A DNA stretch of 39,597 nucleotides from a virus: positions 1-39,597 of IMG/VR virus record IMGVR_UViG_3300025886_000070, one strand, 5' to 3'. Shown one piece after another: positions 21,971 through 29,634 of this stretch. The notes below the pieces were generated by a model. It was given only the letters and a program-made list of their open reading frames with translations. It was not told where the DNA came from and did no database searches. Numbering within the stretch: the first letter of the stretch is position 1; each line of letters begins with the position of its first letter. The position numbers and the translations under genes are program-made.

Positions 21971-23470
21971 ATGTCTGCAGTAGAAAGAAATATATTAACT
22001 GTGGTAGAACCTACCATTGTACTTGATGAATTAGAAATAACTGATGTTGAAAGTGGTACTGAAAACTCAGATGGTGAAACTATGAAAGAAAAACCATCAA
22101 AGTTTTCTACTATGATACCTCTTATCAAGATTAACAATTATGAAGTACAAGGAGATAGATTAGAAATGTTTGAACTTGTATGTACAGGGTTTTATCCTAC
22201 GTGCAGATTTAGTTTCTTTGATAGGGATGGAATGTTTACTGCTAGATTTTTCCCTAAAGATGGGGACTTAATTCAGTTGTACATTAGATCACAAGGTGAT
22301 GAAACTACATTTAAGCCAATAAGAATAGATTTTACCGTTGAAAATATTAAACCGCTAGGTGGTGGTGGTGCAACAGATACCTCATCGCAGTTAATGGTCG
22401 AAGGAAGAATGAATGTACCTAACTTATTTACAGAGAAGGTACAGTTTCAAGATAATACAAGTTGGAATTCTTTACTAGCAATAGCGGAAGGGTTAAAATT
22501 AGGGTATGCTTCAAATGTAGAAGATACTGCAGATCAACAGATTTGGACTAACCCATATGATACTTCTGAAAAATTCATACAGGATATTACTTCAAATTCA
22601 TATTTAAATGATGAGTCATTTTTTACTGCTTACATTGATCCTTACTATTACTTAACTTTTGTTGATGCTAATAAATTTTTTGGACAGGAAGATGATCTTG
22701 AAGTTAGTCAGATGTTTCAACAGAATGCAATGGATACAATGGGTAGTGGTGATCAGGCTGAAACTAATAATGAGTTTCCTAATCTGTTAAGTAATCAATT
22801 AGATTTTCAAGGAACTGCCAGATACATATCTAAATATCAACAGGTAAATAATAGCGGTAAGATTAGCAAAAATAATGGCTATAAAAGATATACACAATAT
22901 TGGGATTTGACTGCAAAAGAATTTGTGAGTGAGTTTGTAGATCCTTTAACTACTGATACTGAAGGAATGGTACCGGTCACTAAAGGTAGGGTAACACCAG
23001 AAGGTGAAGTAGAAGGTCCTAGAGAAGAACAGGTTAAGTTTAAATTTTTAGGTACACAAGGAGATAATGTACATGAGAATTATTATTATGCATCTATACA
23101 AAATTTTCAGAATCTTGCAGAAATAAATAAGTTAGGAATGACTATTGAATTAGACACGGTTAATCCTGCTATATTAAGGTATAGTAGAATTTATTGTCAT
23201 ATGATGGAAACTGCTCAGATGGTAAAGGGTGTTTTAACTGCTACTGAAAATGATGAGAATGCACCAACCGATACACAAAGAAGAAAGGAAACACCTGATA
23301 ACGCAGGGAGTGATACATCAAATGAGTTTGGTGTTATTAACGAATACCTTTCTGGTTTTTATGTTATCACAGGTATTGAATATTTTATGACAAAAGGCCC
23401 TCAGCCAGGTGGAGCTGGAATAAGACAGAGATTACATTTACGTAGAAGAGAGGTTACTCCTACAACATAA
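21971..23470 (+). CDS. Baseplate hub protein (gp27/gpD-like)
   Basis: Encodes 499 residues. The beta-rich N-terminal part (MIPLIKINNYEVQGDRLEMF, CRFSFFDRDGMFTARFFPKD, GDLIQLYIRS) fits the tube-like barrel of gp27/gpD/VgrG hubs. The region after it, SWNSLLAIAEGLKLGYASNV, then YLNDESFFTAYIDPYYYLTF, matches the late-control gpD pattern. The C-terminus ends RLHLRRREV. The acidic N-terminal 40 residues look disordered. The gene order gp53-hub-unknown-spike supports the hub role: a trimeric ring that carries the spike. Confidence 0.8.
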   Translation: MSAVERNILTVVEPTIVLDELEITDVESGTENSDGETMKEKPSKFSTMIPLIKINNYEVQGDRLEMFELVCTGFYPTCRFSFFDRDGMFTARFFPKDGDLIQLYIRSQGDETTFKPIRIDFTVENIKPLGGGGATDTSSQLMVEGRMNVPNLFTEKVQFQDNTSWNSLLAIAEGLKLGYASNVEDTADQQIWTNPYDTSEKFIQDITSNSYLNDESFFTAYIDPYYYLTFVDANKFFGQEDDLEVSQMFQQNAMDTMGSGDQAETNNEFPNLLSNQLDFQGTARYISKYQQVNNSGKISKNNGYKRYTQYWDLTAKEFVSEFVDPLTTDTEGMVPVTKGRVTPEGEVEGPREEQVKFKFLGTQGDNVHENYYYASIQNFQNLAEINKLGMTIELDTVNPAILRYSRIYCHMMETAQMVKGVLTATENDENAPTDTQRRKETPDNAGSDTSNEFGVINEYLSGFYVITGIEYFMTKGPQPGGAGIRQRLHLRRREVTPTT

Positions 23471-23492
23471 AGAATAAATAAAAAAAATTTAT

Positions 23493-24884
23493 ATGCCTAA
23501 ACTCGAGTTATATAATCCGTTAGACCCTAGGGGTGTTCCTGAAGATTACTTAAATGCTGATAAGCTAGGTAATTTGACAGGTCAGTTCCCAAGTTCTTAC
23601 GATTTTGCAAAATCGTTTGTCACACCAAGCTTTAGTGCTCTCGGTGGAGGGAACGGTGTTACTGCTTTAGATGATCCAACTTATTTAGGATTTAATATTA
23701 GATTTGATATTATGAGTCCTTTATTTAATGGAGGAACCACAGGTGCACCACAGCAACCTAGACCAGGTGGTAGTGATGCGGTTGCAGCTGAGCCTAATGC
23801 TCATTCAGGTACGCCTACTCATCCAGGTGGAGAATCCGCTGTTGGATATTTAGAATCTATTGGGGAAACTACTAGAGCTGGGTATTTAAAAGCATTCATT
23901 CAAGGTATAAGAGAGATAGAAATAAAAAGGCCATATTATTTTCAGACCATCGAAGGTGTAACGGAAGCATATAATAAGACAATGGATATGACTCCTTATG
24001 GTGGATCTGCTGAAGGTGAAGGTATTACTGTAGGATTATTAGAAGCTATTGATTTAAAGATGTCTGCATTATTTAGTTTATATAAAGCTGCATGTTATGA
24101 TGTTAAGTATAGAAGAAACATTATTCCGATTAATTTAAGATATTTTAATTGCTATGTTGATATACTAGAAATTAGGAAATTTAAATCTGTTGCAAAAGCT
24201 ACAACTGCAGGTAATCCTAACTCACCAGAAAATGACATAACCAAGCTTGTAAACAACAATACCTCAACTATTACATTTAGATTTGAGGAGTGTGTTTGGG
24301 ATCCTACTGCAAGTGGCCAGGTATTTGCAAATGTTGCAAACGATGGGAGTAGTTCATGGGCTACATCATCAATGAAATGGAGTTATGGAAGATGTGAAAT
24401 GGAATCTCAATTTTCTGGATATGATTCAGCCATAAAAGATCAAGCTAGATTACAACCATCCTCGATAAACGGTGAAACTAATTTACAGAATAGAATGTTA
24501 GAAAAACAGAAGTTTAGTGACATTGTTGCAGGTAAGGCAGACGCATTTAAAGATGGTCTTATAAAAGGAGCTACTAATCTTGCAGAGAGAACTATTAATT
24601 CCTTTACACAAGGTTTAGTATTTGGTAATGTGTTTGGTTTAAGAAATAATTTAGTAGGAGCTATTAATAACCCACAAGGTTTAATTAATTCTTTAGCTGG
24701 CGCAGCAGTACAGGAATTAGCAGGTAGCGCTGCTCGAGGTATAAATCAAAGTATAGATGATAATATATTTTCGGGCCAAGTACCTCCTGCTAGTGGAGAT
24801 GATTTAAGTGGAACAGAAAACATATTTGGAGCCGGACCATCAGGACCAGGTGGTAATTTTAGCGGTGGTAATATTTTTGAATAA
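23493..24884 (+). CDS. Baseplate structural protein between hub and spike
   Basis: Encodes 463 residues. The signature DDPTYLGFNIRFDI, then YLESIGETTRAGYLKAFIQG, RPYYFQTIEGVTEAY and MSALFSLYKAACYDVKYRRN is followed by a beta domain (TITFRFEECVWDP, ATSSMKWSYGRCEMESQFSG). The last 130 residues are Gly/Ala/Asn-rich and helical, then disordered. This pattern fits T4-like tube-baseplate junction proteins, but I cannot name the exact homologue. Its stop overlaps the start of the spike gene (TAATGG), implying coupled synthesis. Confidence 0.7.
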   Translation: MPKLELYNPLDPRGVPEDYLNADKLGNLTGQFPSSYDFAKSFVTPSFSALGGGNGVTALDDPTYLGFNIRFDIMSPLFNGGTTGAPQQPRPGGSDAVAAEPNAHSGTPTHPGGESAVGYLESIGETTRAGYLKAFIQGIREIEIKRPYYFQTIEGVTEAYNKTMDMTPYGGSAEGEGITVGLLEAIDLKMSALFSLYKAACYDVKYRRNIIPINLRYFNCYVDILEIRKFKSVAKATTAGNPNSPENDITKLVNNNTSTITFRFEECVWDPTASGQVFANVANDGSSSWATSSMKWSYGRCEMESQFSGYDSAIKDQARLQPSSINGETNLQNRMLEKQKFSDIVAGKADAFKDGLIKGATNLAERTINSFTQGLVFGNVFGLRNNLVGAINNPQGLINSLAGAAVQELAGSAARGINQSIDDNIFSGQVPPASGDDLSGTENIFGAGPSGPGGNFSGGNIFE

Positions 24885-25780
24885 TGGGAAAACTAACAAC
24901 AAAGGATTTAAAAGATGATAATCTTAAAGGTACTCAATGGATAGGAATTGTTGAAGATACTGAAGATGATTTATTTGAAGGGAGATGTAGAGTTAGAGTC
25001 TACGGAAAAATGGATCAAAGAGAAGATCCTGAAGATCCTGGGAGTGCATACCTTATGCCTACTGAATCTTTGCCGTGGTCAAGACCATCCGTATCATCTT
25101 CAGGTGGAAGTAATACTGGGAGCGGTACTTTTTCAGTACCTAAACTTGGTACTATATTAAGAATAAGTTTTGATAATGGAAATTATTATTCACCAGTATA
25201 CCACGAATCTCTATACCCTTCTGATGAGACTAAGGCGGAGATAGAAGCAGCATATCCTAATTCACATGTATTAATATATGACACGGCATTTGGGTTAACT
25301 GGTGATTTACAATCCGGTAGCACAGATGTAACAAACGAAAGAGATGGTGAACATATTAAAGTTTTCTTTACAGAGGAGAAAGGTTTAATGATGGACTATA
25401 CTACAACCGAAGGCCCAACTACAGTCAATATAAAGCCTGATAACTCGGTTGAAATAATAAATGCAAACGGAGATTCTATTGTAATGCTTAATGATGGTAA
25501 TATAACATTTACACATTCTGCTCAGTTTACAATTAACAGTGGAGCTAATACCGAAATAAATTGTACAGATGCAATTGTTAACTGTGAAAATACAATCATT
25601 AATCATGCATCATCTATTGAGTTAGGTCAAGGCGCTGAAGAAAAGATTGTATTAGGTGATTCTTTTATGGCATATTTTAATGGACATAATCATGTTGGTA
25701 ATTTAGGAGCTCCAACAAGTCCACCTATATCCCCAATGACACCTTCACTATTAAGCCAGAAAGAGGTAAAATCTTTGTAA
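24884..25780 (+). CDS. 5: Baseplate central spike protein (gp5/gpV-like), no lysozyme domain
   Basis: Encodes 298 residues. Residues 15-110 form the gp5-type OB-fold (WIGIVEDTEDDLFEGRCRVR, PWSRPSV, VPKLGTILRISFDNGNYYSP). Residues 155-255 are short beta repeats of a triple-stranded helix (VEIINANGDSIVMLNDGNIT). The tail has GHNHVGNLGAPTSPP, whose H-x-H (268, 270) matches the metal-binding tip of gpV-type spikes. The lysozyme domain between OB-fold and helix in T4 gp5 is missing. It forms the membrane-puncturing needle of the contractile tail. Confidence 0.9.
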   Translation: MGKLTTKDLKDDNLKGTQWIGIVEDTEDDLFEGRCRVRVYGKMDQREDPEDPGSAYLMPTESLPWSRPSVSSSGGSNTGSGTFSVPKLGTILRISFDNGNYYSPVYHESLYPSDETKAEIEAAYPNSHVLIYDTAFGLTGDLQSGSTDVTNERDGEHIKVFFTEEKGLMMDYTTTEGPTTVNIKPDNSVEIINANGDSIVMLNDGNITFTHSAQFTINSGANTEINCTDAIVNCENTIINHASSIELGQGAEEKIVLGDSFMAYFNGHNHVGNLGAPTSPPISPMTPSLLSQKEVKSL

Positions 25781-25796
25781 ATATATAAACTATAAA
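25780..25796 (+). promoter_or_regulatory. Promoter-like element upstream of 25812
   Basis: AATATATAAACTATAAA begins 32 bases before the ATG at 25812, right at the spike stop codon. It is similar to the shared element but has slightly longer spacing. Confidence 0.4.
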
Positions 25797-25811
25797 TTAA
25801 AACTTTAAACT

Positions 25812-26105
25812 ATGCCTTTAGTACCACCAGTAATTATATCAGGAATGGATGCTGCCTTTGTTGCAGGGATGCAAGCTATGACAGCCTTTTCAACTGGAGA
25901 TGATCCAGCCAGAGAAGTTACTCAAGATCAAGTTATCGCCGCTGGTGCAGCTGCCTTTGCTGCTGTAGCTGGACCATCAATAGATGCTTACATAAGATCA
26001 CAAGTTATAATTTTGCCACCTGGGCAACTAGTTGCAACCGCGGGATCACCTGCAGCACAGGTTGGGGCAACAACTGCACCTTCACCACCAGCTATTATTG
26101 CATAA
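25812..26105 (+). CDS. Small Ala/Pro-rich protein following the spike, possible spike-tip cap
   Basis: Encodes 97 residues rich in Ala, Gly and Pro. An Ala-rich helix (VIAAGAAAFAAVAGPSIDAY) is followed by VIILPPGQLVATAGSPAAQV, then GATTAPSPPAIIA. The C-terminal pattern of Gly turns between short strands recalls spike-tip or PAAR-like caps, and the gene follows the spike directly, as PAAR genes do. The metal-binding His/Cys set of true PAAR proteins is absent, so this is only a candidate. Confidence 0.6.
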   Translation: MPLVPPVIISGMDAAFVAGMQAMTAFSTGDDPAREVTQDQVIAAGAAAFAAVAGPSIDAYIRSQVIILPPGQLVATAGSPAAQVGATTAPSPPAIIA

Positions 26106-26155
26106 TCTTAAACTATTAGATATTCTAAAGTATAATAATTAAATCTAAGACAGGT

Positions 26156-26173
26156 AATATATAATCTATAATA
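26156..26173 (+). promoter_or_regulatory. Promoter-like element upstream of the S1-like gene
   Basis: AATATATAATCTATAATA begins 37 bases before the ATG at 26193. A second AT-rich stretch, AAGTATAATAATTAAATC, lies at 26128-26145 and is similar to the sequence before 17433. The 87-base gap suggests independent expression of the S1-like gene. Confidence 0.4.
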
Positions 26174-26192
26174 ACACTTTAATAAAAAAATA

Positions 26193-27365
26193 ATGATTGA
26201 ACAAGAAATCACAGTTATGAATGGTGATGATCCATTTGATACTACTACGATAAAAGTAATGGTTCCTAAAGGTACTAAATTAATGAGTACTGAGGCTTAT
26301 GCCGCTGATGTAATGGCAATGTATGATTTAGCTGATGATGAAGCCAAAAAACTACAAATGTCCGAGGAGAGTACCAATTATATTACACAAGGTGAAATTG
26401 TTTATATTAAAACTGAGATTCAAAATATAGATGGTGAAGATACTGAAGTTAAGATAGAAGCATTAGTAGATATATCAAGAAAGAATACAGCTGTTTGTAA
26501 TTTACAAAAAGAACCTAAAGAAATTGTTGACCAATTAGAAAAAGGTATGATTGTTGATATTAAAGTCAAGGATCACAAGCAAGGAACAATGTATGCTTCT
26601 ATCAGTGATGCAATGGATGAAGTTAAACGTAATGAAATTTATAATGCCATTGGAAATAAGTCAATCGGTTTTACTGGTAAAGTTAAAGAATTAATCCACG
26701 GAGGATATTGGGTTGAAGTTGGTGGAGTTCAATGTTTTATGCCAGGTTCGTTAGGCGGATTAAATAAGCTACATAATTTTGAGGCTATAGTAGGAAAAGA
26801 ATTAATTGTTATGCCTATTACATATTCAAATGAAAAACAAACTATTGTCGTTTCACATAGGGAGTATTTAAGAACTATGATCCCAACGGCAGTAGAAAAT
26901 CTTAGAGAAAATATTAAAGAACCTATTATAGGAATAGTAACCGGTACAACTAAGTTTGGTGTATTTGCTGAATTTAATGAATCTTTAACTGGGCTTATAC
27001 CTAAAAATGAATTGGATGAATCTACTTTACAATTATTTGATAATAGAAGTATAAGGCCAGGTGACGAGATTAATTTCTGGGCAAAGGAAATTATTTCAGA
27101 AAGAAAAATTATTTTAAGCCAAGCCGGTCCTAAAATTGATTTATGGGATGGTGCTGATGAAAAATATAAACCAATGATGATCACTGAAGGTAAAGTTACT
27201 AAAGTTACAAAGTATGGTGCATTTGTAGAATTAGAAAAAGGTATCAGTGGACTTATTCATAAAACTAAGTTAAAGAATACTGAAGTTTCAAAGGGTGATG
27301 TTGTTAATGTTAAAATCGGCAGTGTTAATACCAGTGATCGTAAGATTACTATGAACTTAGTATAA
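26193..27365 (+). CDS. S1-domain RNA-binding protein (ribosomal protein bS1-like)
   Basis: Encodes 390 residues with about four S1/OB repeats: a divergent one at about 65-140, then 148-217 (GFTGKVKELIHGGYWVEVGG), 240-312 (IIGIVTGTTKFGVFAEFNES, GLIPKNEL, KIILSQ) and 325-390 (EGKVTKVTKYGAFVELEKG, GLIHKTKL, KITMNLV). The last two are canonical. bS1 binds mRNA on the 30S subunit and helps start translation where Shine-Dalgarno pairing is weak or absent. Host bS1 usually has six repeats, so this shorter form could replace or compete with it. It sits inside the baseplate block with its own promoter-like element, which is unusual. Confidence 0.85.
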   Translation: MIEQEITVMNGDDPFDTTTIKVMVPKGTKLMSTEAYAADVMAMYDLADDEAKKLQMSEESTNYITQGEIVYIKTEIQNIDGEDTEVKIEALVDISRKNTAVCNLQKEPKEIVDQLEKGMIVDIKVKDHKQGTMYASISDAMDEVKRNEIYNAIGNKSIGFTGKVKELIHGGYWVEVGGVQCFMPGSLGGLNKLHNFEAIVGKELIVMPITYSNEKQTIVVSHREYLRTMIPTAVENLRENIKEPIIGIVTGTTKFGVFAEFNESLTGLIPKNELDESTLQLFDNRSIRPGDEINFWAKEIISERKIILSQAGPKIDLWDGADEKYKPMMITEGKVTKVTKYGAFVELEKGISGLIHKTKLKNTEVSKGDVVNVKIGSVNTSDRKITMNLV

Positions 27366-27367
27366 CC

Positions 27368-27406
27368 TTTATCCTGGTTTAGAATATATAAACAAATCAG
27401 GATAAA
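27368..27406 (+). promoter_or_regulatory. Promoter element in the loop of a 13-bp start-occluding hairpin, upstream of 27408
   Basis: TTTATCCTGGTTT (27368-27380) pairs with AAATCAGGATAAA (27394-27406) over 13 pairs, one of them G-U. The 13-base loop AGAATATATAAAC holds the promoter core, which begins 25 bases before the ATG at 27408. The stem ends one base before the ATG and starts two bases after the S1-like stop. Read-through mRNA would bury the start; mRNA begun at the element would lack the left arm. There is no T-run, so it is not a terminator. Confidence 0.7.
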
Positions 27407-27407
27407 T

Positions 27408-28706
27408 ATGTATTCTAACGAACAACTTAATGCTATACATTCTTCAAAGATAGGTTTTGAATTTGAGTTTTTTTCAAATGAAAATTTAGACCTTACTAAA
27501 GACGGTTTAGCACAAACCTTAAACAAGGCAATTAGAGTAGAAGAAAAAGCTCATAGTGACTTTGCGCCTACTCAAGATATCTTTAAATTAGAACCAGATA
27601 ATTCCGGTGGTACTGGGATGATAGAGCTGGTAACTGGACCTCTGCCATTTGTTGAAGCTAAACTAATTATGGCTAAAACTTTAAAATGGATTAGAGAAAA
27701 CGGAAAGACTAATGAAAGATGTTCAATCCATGTTAATATTGCATTTGATGGAAAAAAGCTAGGGCCTATTGTTAATATGTCTAAATTAGATGTAGGTAAA
27801 TTTGTACTTAACTTTGATGAAAACAAAGTATATGAAGCCTTTCCAAATAGAAGAGATTCTGTTTATGCAAAATCTATAAAGTTTATTGTACCTTTAAGTG
27901 GTATGACTCAACCATCACCAGAAAAAAATCTTTGGAAAAACTATATGTTTGTCAAAGAAAAGTATTATGGCATTAATTTTGAAAAGTTACAAAAAGGCTA
28001 TATTGAATTTAGATATCTTGGTGGTGCCGATTATGAAAAGAAGTATTCTACAATACTTTCAATGACCGAACATTTTATTACTTCATTGTATGAAACTTTG
28101 GTTAATCCACAATATAATGAATCTGACTTAAAAGTTTTAGATAAGATTTTAGAAAAACATAAAACTGTTGTTGAATCTTATCGAACTTATTCTTCGTTTA
28201 AAGAAAAATTTCCAAATGTTCATTTAATGATTGATCTAAAAACATATGATCAAATTGTTGAAATGTATTACCCTAAAATTAGAGAAAAGATTTTTGATTT
28301 AATTACCAGAGCTGATATGAACGAAGGTTTAATTAATTATGATAGTGATACTGGAAGAATACAAATCAAAGATGCTAAGCTAATGAGATGTTTTGAAATA
28401 AGCGGTGTTGATATTGTTGATTCAGTTATTCAAGGAAATATAGTTAATTGTGATATCTTTGGATGTGACCTTAAAAATGCATCAGTATTTGAATCTAACT
28501 TATTTGGTGCGACTGTGGCAGAAGGCTGTAAAATAGAAGAATCGTATGTTAGTAGAAATGTAATATGCGAGGAAAGTTATGTATTTGGAAAAAGGGGAGT
28601 GTTTAGTGGAGAAATGGTTGGAGGTATTTTTAGACAAGGTAGAGCAACCCCTCTTGCAAGATTTGGAGATAATACTGAAGTAATAGAAATAGAAAAAATT
28701 AAGTAA
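27408..28706 (+). CDS. Amidoligase-like protein with C-terminal beta-helix repeats
   Basis: Encodes 432 residues. The N-terminal 270 residues carry the pattern of the COOH-NH2 amidoligase family (glutamine-synthetase/GCS fold): KIGFEFEFFS, then GMIELVTGPLPF, then CSIHVNIAFDG, then KFVLNFDENKVYEAFPNRR and YIEFRYLGG. Such enzymes join amino groups to carboxylates using ATP. Residues 340-405 form pentapeptide-like beta-helix turns (SVIQGNIVNCDIFGCDLKNA, SVFESNLFGATVAEG). The combination suggests modification or capping of a virion or host peptide; the substrate is unknown. It is controlled by the strongest hairpin in the window. Confidence 0.7.
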   Translation: MYSNEQLNAIHSSKIGFEFEFFSNENLDLTKDGLAQTLNKAIRVEEKAHSDFAPTQDIFKLEPDNSGGTGMIELVTGPLPFVEAKLIMAKTLKWIRENGKTNERCSIHVNIAFDGKKLGPIVNMSKLDVGKFVLNFDENKVYEAFPNRRDSVYAKSIKFIVPLSGMTQPSPEKNLWKNYMFVKEKYYGINFEKLQKGYIEFRYLGGADYEKKYSTILSMTEHFITSLYETLVNPQYNESDLKVLDKILEKHKTVVESYRTYSSFKEKFPNVHLMIDLKTYDQIVEMYYPKIREKIFDLITRADMNEGLINYDSDTGRIQIKDAKLMRCFEISGVDIVDSVIQGNIVNCDIFGCDLKNASVFESNLFGATVAEGCKIEESYVSRNVICEESYVFGKRGVFSGEMVGGIFRQGRATPLARFGDNTEVIEIEKIK

Positions 28707-28710
28707 GAAT

Positions 28711-29577
28711 ATGGCTAGGAATAAAAGCTGGTGTAACCCAGATAACCAAGAATGTTTAGACGCACTCATAAAGGAAATTAATGATGATTTAACTGTAGGT
28801 TGTCAAATACCTTTTACTGTGCCTAAAAAAGAGTTGGCTCATATTATAACTAGAGCTAAAGATTATTTTTATAAAATATATGAGGATAGTGTAGAAGAAA
28901 TGTTTATTGCATTACCAAGGTCTGCTTGGGGTGAAGCTGAGTTTAGACAAGGTATTAGTCATAACAGTACAACTGGAGCTAATCCTAATAAGTTAACAGA
29001 GAAGGATGTGAATAATCCTAGAGGTGTTGTAAAAATGCCTTCTACTGTTTGGGCAGTTAATAATGTATTCCAAATAAATGGATTCTCTGGTGAGGATGGT
29101 GGATTTGGAGATAGTTCATTTTCCGCAGGTGACCCTGATTTTTCATTAGATAAATTTATATACTCTGATGTATATGGGGCTGGAATTGGCTCAGAGGATT
29201 TAATGTACTATGTAATTAATTCAAAATTTATAGATAATGCAAGACAAGTGTTACAAGCTCAAATATCATATAACTATAATAGGTTAACTAAGAAGTTTAG
29301 ATTTATGGGGGAGTTACCTAAAAATGGCGCATGTATATTTCAGGTTTATAATACCATTCCTGATTGCGATCTTTTTCAAGATGAAGCATTTATAAGATAC
29401 TGTTGTGGTATGGCTAAAATTCAATTAGCTAGAATCGTAGGAACCTTTCAATTTAACTTACCAGGTAATATTACTATTAATTATGATTTAATTTCTGGTG
29501 AAGGAAGAGAAGAGGTTGATAGAATAGTAGAAGAGATAAAGGGCGACGAAGGAGTAGATTACTTTTTCACTGGATAA
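28711..29577 (+). CDS. T4-like virion structural protein (neck/baseplate type)
   Basis: Encodes 288 residues. The region DLMYYVINSKFIDNARQVLQ, then ISYNYNRLTKKFRFMGELPK, then DEAFIRYCCGMAKIQLARIV and GTFQFNLPGNITINYDLI matches a family common in marine T4-like phages, in which a strand-rich core is followed by a helix with K-x-Q and a L-P-G-x-x-x-N motif. I recall it only as a structural or neck protein and cannot name the T4 counterpart. It starts four bases after the amidoligase-like gene and precedes gp25 by 57 bases. Confidence 0.65.
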   Translation: MARNKSWCNPDNQECLDALIKEINDDLTVGCQIPFTVPKKELAHIITRAKDYFYKIYEDSVEEMFIALPRSAWGEAEFRQGISHNSTTGANPNKLTEKDVNNPRGVVKMPSTVWAVNNVFQINGFSGEDGGFGDSSFSAGDPDFSLDKFIYSDVYGAGIGSEDLMYYVINSKFIDNARQVLQAQISYNYNRLTKKFRFMGELPKNGACIFQVYNTIPDCDLFQDEAFIRYCCGMAKIQLARIVGTFQFNLPGNITINYDLISGEGREEVDRIVEEIKGDEGVDYFFTG

Positions 29578-29606
29578 AATATAATCTAAGACCCTCAAAA
29601 AATGTA

Positions 29607-29633
29607 GAGAATATATAATAAAAGAATATTCTC
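29607..29633 (+). promoter_or_regulatory. Promoter element with start-occluding inverted repeat, upstream of gp25
   Basis: GAGAATAT (29607-29614) and ATATTCTC (29626-29633) are perfect 8-base inverted arms with an 11-base loop. The element AATATATAATAAAAGAA (29610-29626) overlaps the left arm and loop and begins 25 bases before the ATG at 29635. The right arm ends one base before the ATG. Confidence 0.6.
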
Positions 29634-29634
29634 A

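Noticed and set aside
25812-26105. PAAR-domain spike tip
   Set aside because: The position fits, but the His/Cys metal ligands and usual PAAR repeats are not present; kept only as a cap candidate.
27368-27406. Terminator after the S1-like gene
   Set aside because: The stem is long but not followed by a T-run, and the next ATG begins one base later; an occluding hairpin fits better.
26142-29592. Ten-base repeat AATCTAAGAC at 26142 and 29583 as a -35 element
   Set aside because: The distance to the following AT-rich element differs (about 4 versus 17 bases), so no common promoter geometry.
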